A stretch of 64,000 bases of DNA from positions 11,324,847 through 11,388,846 of the forward strand of contig OY294046.1 in the NCBI GenBank assembly GCA_958510825.1, in the 5' to 3' direction. The DNA is from Brachypterus glaber. Its lineage: Eukaryota > Arthropoda > Insecta > Coleoptera > Kateretidae. Positions 20,845 through 31,815 of this stretch are shown one piece after another; the first letter of the stretch is position 1; the number at the start of each line of letters is the position of its first letter. The position numbers and the translations under genes are program-made. A model generated the notes under the pieces. It made no database searches, had not been told where the DNA came from, and saw only the letters and a program-made list of their open reading frames with translations.

Positions 20845-21049
20845 TTCTTGCCTCTACAATACAACTCTGCCTACTGATTTTAATGAACCGGTAAACTCCA
20901 CAGTACCCCACATCTTTGATACAAATTCACCTCATACAGAACACTCAGAAACTTTAACACATAATAGTTTAACAGTAAAAAAGAGAAATAAATATACCAA
21001 TATCATCACCTGCTCATATAAACATGTCTTGCCGAAATTGTACAATTAA
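20845..21049 (+). CDS. Possible terminal exon, unidentified
   Basis: A frame of about 67 codons follows a splice-acceptor-like TTATTTTTTCTTCAAG and ends TAA at 21049. An AATAAA lies at 21106-21111. Its composition (T, N, S, P, H, E-rich; ending NIITCSYKHVLPKLYN) and lower AT content differ from the flanks. I recognise no domain. There is no upstream exon in view and the frame stays open 5' of the acceptor to 20777, so chance is possible. If real, it would be the C-terminal exon of a host gene whose other exons are far upstream. Confidence 0.2.
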
Positions 21050-21111
21050 CTATAATTTTTAAAAGTAGTTTAAAAAATTACTAATTACTTTTGTTAAATT
21101 TTGTTAATAAA

Positions 21112-22030
21112 TATATCATTTTAAAAAATAAACAATTTTATTTTAAGGTTATATCAACAAAAGACCAGATTATTTGTGCTGCGCAAATTAGCCAAGGCTT
21201 GGAGCAAGGCATATGCAACCTATAAAACATTGTCGTTTTACGAGTTGAATATCTAATATCTAATATATGGGGGTTGTACCTCTAGTAATCTATGATCTTT
21301 ACGGTAATTTTTGGGTTGTATCTATGGTTGAATATGATGGACCGATGATTTTCACTTTTCGATTTTTTTTTTGTAAAACATGTTTTATAGGTACTAGTTT
21401 AGTTAATATTTTTTAATTTATCATGCAATAAATAAATTTGTTGCCTAAAGACACTTGTAAATAACAATGTGATTTAATAATTATGTGAAACATCAGATGC
21501 CAAAACAGCGGAATAAAACTTCATTATTAACCATGGTGCAATTTCATTATTTTTAGAACCTCTGACGTCATAGGTAGAGAAATAATATTTCTACCAATGA
21601 AAAGAACAGTAATAAAGATGTGCTTTTAGGCTGGTGGTGAAAAAACAACTTTAAGTAGTTTTTTTTTATTTATAAATATAGACAGAACAACTAGTTTTTA
21701 GAGAAAAATAGTAGTATTTAATTTTATTATAGTCATTTGATGTACAAAGTAGTAAAAAGAAAGCTGTATGTATGTACTTAAAAGTATTAAAGATAATATC
21801 TCATTAACAATTTCTATTTAATTAATAAATTAGACTTTAATTCTTGTTTCCGATGCATCCCATTACATATTTTACAATATAATATTATATTATGATAGTA
21901 TTTGTTACGCAACAGATGTGTATATTATACAGCGCACAATGGGGCTTTTTCGCATCAAAAATCCAGCAAAAACTGTCTTTAATTTTTTTGGAAAAAAGCA
22001 CAATACCAAGGACTACCAAACATTCAGCAA
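21112..22030. other. No recognisable feature
   Basis: AT-rich spacer. No clear repeats or frames. Confidence 0.45.
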
Positions 22031-22039
22031 TCATAATTA

Positions 22040-22360
22040 TATTATTTACAGCGCCTGCGCTAGAATAATATTATACAGTAGTTTCGAATTTTCAAAAAAA
22101 AATCAAATATCGTCCTAAACCAAAAATTCTTTGATATAAAGTTTCATAAAAAAATAAGCAACTTTTTTTTTCAAATGTACGTCCGTCTGTCTGTCTGATG
22201 TCACGATTTTTGTGAACATGATAACTCAAGAACGAATAATCCGATCGACTTGAAATTCTCAGGAAAAATTAAGTTCTACGAGGGGAAGATCCTATTGTTT
22301 TTGAAAGTTTTTAAAAATGTCGAAAAAAGCTGATAATTCCAATTAACGTATTTTTTTTAG
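22040..22360 (+). repeat. Interspersed repeat E, copy 2
   Basis: CAGCGCCTGCGCTAGAATAA, GTCCGTCTGTCTGTC, TGTCACGATTTTTGTGAACA, ACTCAAGAACGAATAATCCG, AAGTTCTACGAGGGGAAGAT. It is followed directly by repeat B, as at 30 kb. Confidence 0.75.
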
Positions 22361-22364
22361 GAAA

Positions 22365-22665
22365 AATTACTTTTATCCAATACATACAGATAATGAGACA
22401 ATTACCAGCTTTATTTTAAATAGATAAACTCAATAATAACCCCCGCGTGGCTTTTACTTTATTGAGTGGATAATTATTTATTTTACCCACTCAACTGTCA
22501 CTTGTAAAATTATTTTCTTGTAAATGTCATTAAAATTTTTAATAAAAATATGAATTTCTAAGCTATTTATTGGATAAAACCTTGTATGGCACTCATGGGT
22601 AAACCGATATTGCCCTCTCGCTAGGTTTACCCACTAGTACCATAAATAACTATTATTATAAGGAT
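22365..22665 (+). repeat. Interspersed repeat B, copy 2
   Basis: Matches copy 1 from TTATCCAATACATACAGATA to CCACTAGTACCATAAATAAC, but lacks part of the 3' hairpin (direct passage from TTGCCCTCTCG to CTAGGTTTACCC). Confidence 0.75.
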
Positions 22666-23185
22666 TAATTCTACCAAAAGAAAATAAAAAAAATAAAAAT
22701 TTTGAGTTGTTTTTTAAGTTTTTTTTTATAAAAAATATAAAAAAAATTAAGTTAGTTAAATTAATGGACTATATTATTTACGTTTTCCAAATTCCCATGT
22801 TAATATCTTAAGCCGTTCAAAAGTTAAGGGGTGGGCGGACTTTAGACTAGTACTTTATAATTTTACCAGGTTTCCATCCACTGTGCCTTATACAAAATTA
22901 AGTGCAGTTCCTTTATTGATAATAACAATAATGATACAAATTATTTCCTAATAAATAATACGGGAAACGAATGTAATATTTCAAAAAATCCAAATAAATT
23001 TTCCTTCAAAATTGTGACAAAAAGAATACTAAATTTAAAAAGAATTCTGGCTAGCAGTAGAAGATGGAGCAAATTTTTAGGATCATAACAAGATAAAGCC
23101 ATTTCCGACGATTCATCTTAATGAAGATTTATTGAAAATTTCAAGTACCTGTAATGATATTATTTCGACTATTTTTTTCTCAAAA
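22666..23185. other. No recognisable feature
   Basis: AT-rich spacer with no clear features. Confidence 0.45.
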
Positions 23186-23194
23186 TTAATGAAG

Positions 23195-23295
23195 AGGCCC
23201 TAGCACAAGCCAGAAGCTTATTTGGGGCTCTCCATGACTCTGTATAAAATGCTAAAATAAATAAATAAATAAAATAAATAAATAAATAAATATAT
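23195..23295 (+). mobile_element. Retroposon 3' end with (AAAT)n tail
   Basis: GCCCTAGCACAAGCCAGAAG, TTATTTGGGGCTC, CATGACTCTGT, then AAATAAATAAATAAAT. The inverse of the same block, with TTTATTTATT at its end, is at 27603-27717. The microsatellite tail suggests a LINE or SINE 3' end; no coding part is left. Confidence 0.55.
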
Positions 23296-23350
23296 TAAGA
23301 AATTATCGAGGGGCGATTTACTCGTCGAAATATGTATGTCGCAGCCGTTT

Positions 23351-23979
23351 GGGAACGTTCAAGTATTACGTAACGCAAATTTTGATCATTTTGGACCCCC
23401 ACCCCTGTATTTTCCTATACCATTACCATGGGCGTAACACTCCAAAATTACCACCCCCCCCCTAGGAGCGTTACTAGGGTGGGTCAAAAAAACCGACTAT
23501 TTTTTTTTTTACTTTATACTCTGAAAAATCGGTTGCTAGACACCTCTAGAAAATTCTCACCAAATATGAGCTCTTAATTTTGATAAAAAGGTTCTCCGCT
23601 TTACAATTTTCCATTTTTTCCTCAGTATTAGAAACAAAAATTCATATCTCTTTGACAACTGTTCGTTAAAAAGTAGCTCTCCTCATATTCTTGTAGGATT
23701 TTATGAAAATATTATTAAAATAAAAAAGTTTAAAATAAATTTTCGAAAGGGAAACTTCTATAAGAGTTATTCTTACGATAGAAACTCAAATTTGTATAAA
23801 TTTTCGTGAAATTAATTTGAATTTTTTCGAATTATTCATCGAAAACTATTAAAATTAGTATGCATTGAGGTGAGAATTTTCTAGATGTGTCTAGCAACCG
23901 ATTTTTCATAGTATAAAGTAAAAAAAAATAGTCGGTTTTTTGACCCACCCTAAGCGTTACGTAATACTTGAACGTTTCC
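23351..23979. mobile_element. GGGAACGTTC-type MITE hosting a nested TA element
   Basis: The left end is GGGAACGTTCAAGTATTACG and the right end CGTAATACTTGAACGTTTCC, flanked by TTT on both sides (23348-23350, 23980-23982). The interior is split by the element at 23477-23950. Same family as 12747-12983, though the 3-bp target is TTT here. Confidence 0.7.
23477..23950. mobile_element. TA-flanked foldback MITE (GGGTGGGTCAAAAAA)
   Basis: The TIRs GGGTGGGTCAAAAAAACCGA and the right-hand counterpart extend about 100 bp (ACTTTATACT, CGGTTGCTAGACAC, TAGAAAATTCTCACC). TA lies on both sides. The overlapping frame at 23832-24068 is the translated TIR and not a gene. Confidence 0.7.
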
Positions 23980-24112
23980 TTTGAAGTAATTGGCCGTTTC
24001 ATGAAAAGGCTGGACGGTTCATGAAATGCTACCACTAACAAACCAACCAACCAACATCCAAATTTCAAGAACCGTCCAGCCTTTTCATGAAACGGCCAAT
24101 TACTTCAAAAGG
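23978..24112. repeat. 50-bp-arm hairpin
   Basis: The arms pair through TTGAAGTAATTGGCCGTTTC and ATGAAAAGGCTGGACGGTTC with their complements at 24063-24112, almost without mismatch. The spacer of about 35 bp is rich in AACCAACC. Confidence 0.8.
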
Positions 24113-24139
24113 CTGCGACATACAACTATTTATAATTTC

Positions 24140-24198
24140 TGGAAGTACTTTAAATTTATTTCAAGTACTTCCTTGTACCTCCAAGTACTTGCATGTAT
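24140..24198. repeat. AAGTACTTCC-type tract
   Basis: A short relative of 19620-19825 (ACTTTAAATTTATTTCAAGT, CCAAGTACTTGCATG). Confidence 0.55.
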
Positions 24199-24204
24199 AC
24201 AGGG

Positions 24205-25323
24205 TGTTTCCTAAGTACAGTACGTAACTTCAGGGTGTAATTCCTTACCTAAAAATAAGAAAAAAAGTTCATATACAGATATGTCCTAAAACGACTCGTA
24301 AGGGAGCTACGCCCCTTCAAAAGGGGGTCCAAAAGTTCGACTTTTATTTAATAACTCAGGAACCCTTTGTGTTATAGCAACGAGGTTGCATGTGATATAT
24401 CTCTAATAACGCCTATCAGCCAATGGTATTTGCATGTAGTTACTTCAACCAGGGCCGTACGAAATGAGGGGGCCATATCACTTTTTTGCCCAAAACTTTT
24501 TTTGTGTAACTTTTTTGTGGATTTATTATTAGAATAGTATTCCTTAGGTAAAGATATGCTATATAAAAGAAGGTACTCTTGTTGTAATACAGTAGGATTA
24601 ACCGTTTTCGAGAAAAATTCATTTGAACGTGAAACTTCACGTAGTTATCGAAAATGAAAAATTAAATACTAAAATGTTGAAAACCAAAATTGCAATAACG
24701 CAGGGTAAATATACATTTAAAACTAAGAAAAAACTTCATATGCAGGTACTTCCGTACATCCATCCTAAGGGTCTCCTAAAAATGCAACATTTTTAAAGGG
24801 CTATGTTGGCTTTAAAACCAGTTTTTGGACCTACAAGTATAGAAACTGTTTTTTATAGATTTGATGTAGAAAGCATCATTAAAATTTATTATTTAATTTT
24901 TCGTAAGGTTTCTCTTTCAAATGAATTTTTCTCCGAAACGGTTTGTCCTACGGTATTACAACAAGAGTATATTTTTTATGTATCTTTACACAATGAATAC
25001 AATTCTGATAATAAATCCAAAATCCAAAAGTTACACAGAAAAAAGTTTGGGGCAAAAAGTGATAAGACCCCCCATTTGGTACGCCCCTGGTTAAAGTAAC
25101 TACATCCAAAGCATTGGCTGATAGAACTTATTAAGAAAAGATCACATGCAGAACTTTGCTGCTTTAACACAAAGGGTTTCTGAGTTAATTAATAAAAATA
25201 CAATTTTTGGAACCTCTTTTGAAGGGGCGTAGGTCCCTTAAGAGTCGTTTTAGGACATATATTTAAAGGAACTTTTTTATTATTTTTAGGTAAGGAATTC
25301 CACCCTGAAGTTACGTACCGTAC
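24205..25323. mobile_element. Large foldback element, ~450-bp arms
   Basis: The arms (about 24213-24680 and 24880-25322) are inverted copies at roughly 80% identity. They read CGTAACTTCAGGGTG, TTCCTTACCTAAAAATAA, ATGTCCTAAAACGACTC, CTACGCCCCTTC, AACCCTTTGTGTTA, ATCAGCCAATG, CAGGGSCGTACSAAATG, TTTTTGCCC, then TTGTTGTAATAC. An inner CAGGGGCGTAC hairpin looks like a hAT terminus but lacks an 8-bp duplication. Frames at 24440-24640 and 24803-25170 follow the arms and are not genes. Confidence 0.75.
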
Positions 25324-25361
25324 CGGCATGAAACTGGGAAAAATTTGCAGTTTTAAAATAC

Positions 25362-26500
25362 AAAGAGCTTAGCAGGGTAAGCAGGTAAAAAGTGCCCCAG
25401 CCCGATTTGAGCTGAGTATTTGTGCAAAAGTTAGCTCCCATAGAGGTCAGTTAATTCCCAGATTTTCAGCCCCCAACGACCCCCAGGGGGGTCAGAATTA
25501 TTTTTTTTAGTTCGACATGAATCATTTTATTCTCCGGTCCTGCTGATCCGATCGACTTCAAATTTGGAACACATAATAAGGACTATAGGGATAGTCTACA
25601 AAAAAAAATATTGTCGATTTGCGACTATTCTAACCTATAAAAAAATCACTTGTATTTTTTGAAGGGCCGAAAAGGCCCATTTTTGGCCGAACACACCCGC
25701 CATTTTTTTTTATGTTATGTATTCGTATTCGATCTAAAACACATCAAAAATTTATTTTTTTTCATGTGGTAGAACAGTGTCAAAAAAATAAAAACTGCGT
25801 CAGGTACGCATTTGTAGTAGTATAGAATTAAGAATATTATTTGGAATAATCGAATTTTTATTTAATATAAATAGGTCCAAAAATAAATATTGAAAATAAA
25901 TAACAAAAAATGTTTATTCTAAGAAACCAAACAAAATTAAAATCATAGTCAATTGAGGATCATAAAAATTAAAGTGTAAAGTATATACAGGGTGTATTTG
26001 AAATAGCGTAGGAAATTTTAACAGGTGATTCTACATGATAAAATATGACAAAAAGTTCCTATAAATATATGTCTAAGAATGCGTCATAAGGGAGCTACGC
26101 CCCTTTGAGCTATTTTTGATATGTTTTAGACCGAATACGAATACATAACATAAAAAAAATGGCGGGTGTGTTCGGCCAAAAATGGGCCTTTTCGGCCCTT
26201 CAAAAAATACAAGTGATTTTTTTTATAGGTTAGAAGAGTCGCAAATCGACAATATTTTTTTTGTAGACTATCCCTATAGTCCTTATTATGTGTTCCAAAT
26301 TTGAAGTCAATCGGATCAGCAGGACCGGAGAATAAAATGATTCATGTCGAACTAAAAAAATTAATTCTGACCCCCCTGGGGGTCGTTGTGGGCTGAAAAT
26401 CTGGGAATTAACTGACCTCTATGGGAGCTAACTTTTGCACAAATACTCAGCTCAAATCGGGCTGGGGCACTTTTTACCTGCTTACCCTGCTAAGCTCTTT
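25362..26500. mobile_element. Large foldback, ~390-bp near-identical arms
   Basis: Left arm 25362-25751 and right arm 26112-26500 are nearly perfect reverse complements. They run from AAAGAGCTTAGCAGGGTAAG through AAGTGCCCCAGCCCG, GACCCCCAGGGGGGTC, TCCGGTCCTGCTGATC, TGTCGATTTGCGAC and AAGGGCCGAAAAGGCCC to ATTCGTATTCG. The 360-bp loop includes a piece similar to the previous element (GGGAGCTACGCCCCTT). No transposase or TSD is seen. Confidence 0.85.
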
Positions 26501-27600
26501 AAAGCCAAAATGCAATTTTAGTGTAAAATCTTAACTTTATAATTTCTTTTAAAATTCTGGTAGCGATAGCCAGTAATTAAATAAAAGCTTTTTACCGGAA
26601 CCATTTTTTACAGTGTATACATCTCATAGAAAAATATTAAATTAGTTGTAAATTAAATTAATGTAAATTATTTGTTTAAAAATAATTAACAATCTTACTT
26701 TCCCGTATAAATTAATTTTTTGCTTTCGCATATAATATGCGTTTTCTTATTAGCCCATATTACATCTGTTGCAAGCTGTAAGTAATTCTTACATTTTTAA
26801 AGATAAATTGAGTTTTATGAAAATCCAGAAAAAAAATTTGGACTTTTTTTTCAATTTTAGTCGAGACAAGAAGTTAAATTTCTCAATTCTCGCGAAACAC
26901 TAGATATTTATAATTATTTAAATAGGTTATTGTCATTTTCTATTTAAAAATAATTTTTTTTTTTTCATAAAAACAGTTTTCTACATCCGTTTGTTAATAA
27001 TTCTATTCTAATCTATTCAAATTATTTACCGTGACAAATCCCAGATTACATAACATGTTATAAAATTAATTCGAATAACATCATTGTAATAATTACCTAA
27101 ACCATTTATTATTAAAGCTGGGTTAAATTTAATTTAAAATACAGTGGACTTTTTTGTGTTAAAATTTACGCTAAAAAACACTGTAAATCGGGATCTTAAA
27201 ATACAAATTATTTTTTCTACTACCTAATTAAGTGCTAGCTTACATATTATTTACCGTTGTCAAGGCTTGTTTACCTTGGCAAACAATAAAATCAGTGAAC
27301 TCATTTATTATTGACCGTTGTTAAGCATTGTTTATTGACGACGGTCAATAATGAAAAATTTTTGTGACAACTACTAACTTTTTTCAACTTATTTGTCAAA
27401 CTGACAGCTATTTCAAAATAATTTTTAAACTTTATTTTTAAATGATATTTGGAGTTACTAGTTTTAGGTAGTAGAAAAAATACTACATGCAATAGTATAT
27501 ACACCACGTATGACTGATTTTTTGCCTCGACTCCGTCTCAGCAAAAAAAACTTCAGCCTCGAACACTAAATACCTAGTTCGCATACTAGTTACATAATAT
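26501..27600. other. AT-rich spacer with short inverted motifs
   Basis: No gene. Inverted pairs such as TTTTTCTACTACCTAA (27209) with TAGGTAGTAGAAAAAA (27466), and GACCGTTG/CGACGGTC near 27311-27342, hint at a decayed TIR element of about 280 bp. The frame at 27301-27507 is not protein-like. Confidence 0.4.
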
Positions 27601-27602
27601 AC

Positions 27603-27717
27603 TATTATTTATTTATTTATTTTGGTTTAGATAGGTACAGAGTCATGGACAGACCCAAATAAGCTCTTGACTTGTGCTAGGGGCAAATGTATTTAAAGTG
27701 AAACTAAGACAAACTAA
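27603..27717 (-). mobile_element. Retroposon 3' end, interrupted by a hAT-like MITE
   Basis: The minus strand matches the block at 23195-23295, with TTATTTATTTATT at its lower-coordinate end (the A-rich tail). It continues past the MITE at 28282. Confidence 0.5.
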
Positions 27718-27725
27718 GCCAGAAT

Positions 27726-28273
27726 CAGGGACGTTCCGACGAAATGACCCAGTCGGAAAATTCAGAAGACGAGACGGAAAAATTTTAGGCCAGTCGACAA
27801 AATTATGTAGATGTGATTAGTTTGGTGAAAAAATGTTGGTGGGGTAAAAAGCGTGTTGTAGTTGAAAAAAATGTTTCGATATAAAAAAAATGGGGGTTAA
27901 AATTGTTTTTGTTATAGCTGAGTTTTTTTTAGTAATCGGAATGTTTGTCAGGGGTAATTTTTTTTTGGAAAAAATTTTGTAGGCTTAAAAAAATTTTTAG
28001 AGATTATGAGGTTTTTTTGTCACCGGCATTTTTGGCAGGAGTAAAAAAAAATAATTGTTAGTGTTAAAAAAAATTAAGAGGTCTTTTTAGTAATCAGAAT
28101 TTTTGGCAGGAGTAAAAAAAATTGGGTCATAAAAACATTTTTAGAGGTGATGTTTTTTTAGTCATAAATATTGGGGTGAAAAAAATGTTTGGTAGTGGAA
28201 AAAAGTCCAAACGAAAATCCTTACTTTCACACTCCCCCCCTCCCCCCACGAAAATAACCTCGGAACGCCCCTG
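27726..28273. mobile_element. hAT-like MITE, 548 bp
   Basis: Begins CAGGGACGTTCCGACG and ends CCTCGGAACGCCCCTG. It is flanked by an exact 8-bp duplication GCCAGAAT (27718-27725, 28274-28281). The interior has repeated GTTTTTTTAGT, GGCAGGAGTAAAAAAA words and no frame. The CAGGGGCG terminus plus 8-bp TSD is diagnostic of hAT-type transposition. Confidence 0.9.
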
Positions 28274-28526
28274 GCCAGAATCAGGACCGGCCGTTTGATT
28301 TATTATTTATATTTATTTTAAAATTCTAAATGCTCTCGGGATTTTTTTGTCGTCAACTTTTTGCCAGGGGGGCTCCAAATCTGTGTTTGGTCTGGTTAAC
28401 ATGTTTGTTTTCCGCCAGTCGTCAAAAATATATTAATGTAAGTTTTAGACCACCCAACTGGATTTAGATAAATTAACAATAAAATAAAATTAAACAGAGT
28501 GTAAACGCTATTTGAAAGAATATATA

Positions 28527-29186
28527 CAGAGCGGTCCAAAAGTCACCCCCTCCCTCTTAACTTTTGAACCAGTTGAGATATCGACTTCAAATTAGGAACT
28601 TTTAAATAAGTCAACTTAAACTATCTTTTAGCATATATTTAATACTTTCAACCCTTAAAATGTGGGCAGGGGGGCATGGGGGGACATTTTTTTAAATGGA
28701 AAGCGGGGTCGTGTGATACATCATTTTAAAGCTTATAAAATTCTCTATTTAAACTAACATTTTTAAACTTTTTAAAAATGTTTTTTAAGGTTTTGATTTT
28801 TAAATTTTTTGTGCTAAAACATTCGATTTGTTAAGTTTTTTTTTATAAATTTTGTTTATGTCAGCTAAAATTAGTTTAAAAGTATAATTAACATTTTTTT
28901 ATGATGAAATTAGGCATTTTTAAAAAATTATTTGTTTTTTTTAGAGGAATTAATACCCATTTTCAACCCCATTTTAAACCCAAATTTTTTTTTTAAATTT
29001 AAAAATATGGAGTTCCATTTAAAAAAATGTGCCCTTATGCCCCCCTGCCCACATTTTAAGAGCTGAAAGTATTAAATATAAGCTAAAAGATAGTTTAAGT
29101 TGTCTTATTTAAAAGTTCCAAATTTGAAGTCGATATCTCAACTGGTTCAAAAGTTAAGAGGGGGGGGTGACTTTTGGACCGCTCTG
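28527..29186. mobile_element. Tc1-like foldback MITE, copy 3
   Basis: Begins CAGAGCGGTCCAAAAGTCAC, ends GGACCGCTCTG, with TA on both sides. The right arm has a deletion of about 60 bp between ATGGAGTT and CCATTTAAAA, so the hairpin is shortened. Confidence 0.85.
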
Positions 29187-29548
29187 TATATTATAAAATA
29201 TTAAATATATTTATATTGGTTTTGTATACTTACAAAACAGATCTTCTTCGCGGATTAAAATATTAATTAATATTTTTTCAATGAAACCTTGTTTCTCTTA
29301 CCTAGAACAAAGAGAGAAAAATAATTATGAAGAAAATAAATAATTATAAAAATTAAAAGATTATAAATAAAACAATTTTTTTATCGGCCACATTTTTACA
29401 TTTTCACGAAAAAAAAAAATATTTGGGTTTTGACCTTCAACATTTTTTTTTAAATAATTTTTTTAGATTGATTCAAATTGCCTCCAACTTTTTTTTACTA
29501 TTACTAAAACCGTCAGTTCAACACGTTTTTCCGACTTTTTTTAGTCAT
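29187..29548. other. No recognisable feature
   Basis: AT-rich spacer. The frame at 29423-29671 enters the tandem duplication and is repeat-derived. Confidence 0.45.
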
Positions 29549-30447
29549 CAACTTTTCGAGGATTTGGGCGCAAAATTTGAACATTGCCTCTCTTGTTTTA
29601 AAACTACCGTCCGGCCCTGTCTGCTGACCGCTTTTGACTTTAAAACTTATTATACTATTCATAGCGCGTAAGCGCTAGAACAGTATAATACGGTAGTTTG
29701 GACTTTCCCAAAATCGACCAAAAACGTCTTAGACAAAAAATTATTGGATACTTGATACACATTTGTGTTATATGAAAAAATAAGAAAATTTGAAAATGTC
29801 CGTCTGTCCGTCCGTCCGTGTCACGTTTTTTTTTAATTTACAACTCAAGAACGAATTATCCGATCGACTCGAAATTTTCAGGAACAATTAAGTTCTATGA
29901 GGGGAAGATCCCTATTAACTGTTTTTAAAAATAAACCTCCCAAAAACAAAAAAGTTATTGGGGTTTAAACTTTTAAAAAAATGAAATAACTATCTTTTTT
30001 ATCTTTTTTTTTTCAACATTTTTTCGTCTTTCGAATTTTTTTTTTAATTTTATTAAATTATTGTTTTTTTTTAAACGTCTTTTTTAAGTTTTTTTTGTTG
30101 GTTTTTTGATAAAAGAAGAAATTAAAAAAATGTTAATTAAAAAAAAAAAAGATTTTATCCAATTTTAGATAATGAGACAATTACCAGCTTTATTTTAAAT
30201 AGATAAACTCAATAGTAACCCCCGCGTGGCTTTTACTTTATTGAGTGGATAATTATTTATTTTACCCACTCAACTGTCACTGGTCAAATTATTTTCTTGT
30301 AAATGTCATTAAAATTTTTAATAAAAATATGAATTTCTAAGCTATTTATTGGATAAAAGCTTGTATGGCACTCATGGGTAAACCGATATTGCCCTCTCGA
30401 GAATTAACCTGATTGGCTGACGCCTCGCAGGTTAATTTTCTCATGGG
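29549..30447 (+). repeat. 0.9-kb tandem duplication, unit 1 (repeats E+B)
   Basis: Starts CAACTTTTCGAGGATTTGGG. It includes GCGCGTAAGCGCTAG, repeat E (to about 30145) and repeat B, and ends in TTTTCTCATGGG. The next unit begins at the repeated CAA, so the junction is a 3-6-bp microhomology (GGGCAA/TCAA). The frame at 30346-30561 spans the junction only. Confidence 0.9.
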
Positions 30448-31347
30448 CAACTTTTCGAGGATTTGGGCGCAAAATTTGAACATTGCCTCTCTTGTTTTAA
30501 AACTACCGTCCGGCCCTGTCTGCTGACCGCTTTTGACTTTAAAACTTATTATACTATTCATAGCGCGTAAGCGCTAGAACAGTATAATACGGTAGTTTGG
30601 ACTTTCCCAAAATCGACCAAAAACGTCTTAGACAAAAAATTATTGGATACTTGATACACATTTGTGTTATATGAAAAAATAAGAAAATTTGAAAATGTCC
30701 GTCTGTCCGTCCGTCCGTGTCACGTTTTTTTTTAATTTACAACTCAAGAACGAGTTATCCGATCGACTCGAAATTTTCAGGAACAATTAAGTTCTATGAG
30801 GGGAAGATCCCTATTAACTGTTTTTAAAAATAAACCTCCCAAAAACAAAAAAGTTATTGGGGTTTAAACTTTTTAAAAAAATGAAATAACTATCTTTTTT
30901 ATCTTTTTTTTTTCAACATTTTTTCGTCTTTCGAATTTTTTTTTTAATTTTATTAAATTATTGTTTTTTTTTAAACGTCTTTTTTAAGTTTTTTTTGTTG
31001 GTTTTTTGATAAAAGAAGAAATTAAAAAAATGTTAATTAAAAAAAAAAAAGATTTTATCCAATTTTAGATAATGAGACAATTACCAGCTTTATTTTAAAT
31101 AGATAAACTCAATAGTAACCCCCGAGTGGCTTTTACTTTATTGAGTGGATAATTATTTATTTTACCCACTCAACTGTCACTGGTCAAATTATTTTCTTGT
31201 AAATGTCATTAAAATTTTTAATAAAAATATGAATTTCTAAGCTATTTATTGGATAAAAGCTTGTATGGCACTCATGGGTAAACCGATATTGCCCTCTCGA
31301 GAATTAACCTGATTGGCTGACGCCTCGCAGGTTAATTTTCTCATGGG
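30448..31347 (+). repeat. 0.9-kb tandem duplication, unit 2
   Basis: Nearly identical to unit 1. I see one substitution in ACGARTTATCC, one in CCCCGMGTGG, and a one-base homopolymer length change. Beyond 31347 the B repeat continues to its normal end (CCACTAGTACCATAAATAAC, about 31385), which shows that unit 2 holds the original right edge. Confidence 0.9.
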
Positions 31348-31385
31348 CAATATCTTACTTTACCCACTAGTACCATAAATAACTA

Positions 31386-31812
31386 TTTTGTTTTCATAAA
31401 TCTAGGTCTACTGTTACAGTAAGCCGCTTACAGGGTGTTCTTTTGTTGGCAGCAATGTTTTATTTTACGTTTTAAATAATTTTAACTTTCGTTATTTGGG
31501 AAAATACAATATACCATCCACTTTGAATAGTATGTAATGGATTGCGTAGCATTACATATTTTTACGGCTTATTATAACTTATAACCGCGGAAGTTGGAGT
31601 TTCACACGAACACATGTACATGAATTGACTTCACTGTCAACTTGCATTACCAATTATCTCCCGAGAGACAAAATAATATGCCTTGTTTAATGGCAAGTTA
31701 AACCAAAATTTGACGTTAATTAGCCAATGCGTCGTGTGGGAACAGCAAGTGCCTTTGTGCCGGCACACACAGGCTACTTACCTGAAAACGTGGCAAAAAC
31801 CATTAATCCAGC
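31386..31812. other. Unclassified; includes 31495-31575 repeat
   Basis: 31495-31575 matches 2890-2985. Further right, the minus strand has a good donor-like TTTTCAGGTAAGTAGCC (about 31772-31788), with an open frame of a few codons before it, but the TIR element at 31816 cuts off anything upstream. The frame at 31683-31982 runs into that element and is not called. Confidence 0.4.
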
Positions 31813-31815
31813 TAA

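Noticed and set aside
24440..25099. Opposed ORFs ending in a shared HLVRPWLK / HFVRPWLK stretch
   Set aside because: The shared peptide comes from the two inverted arms of a foldback element.
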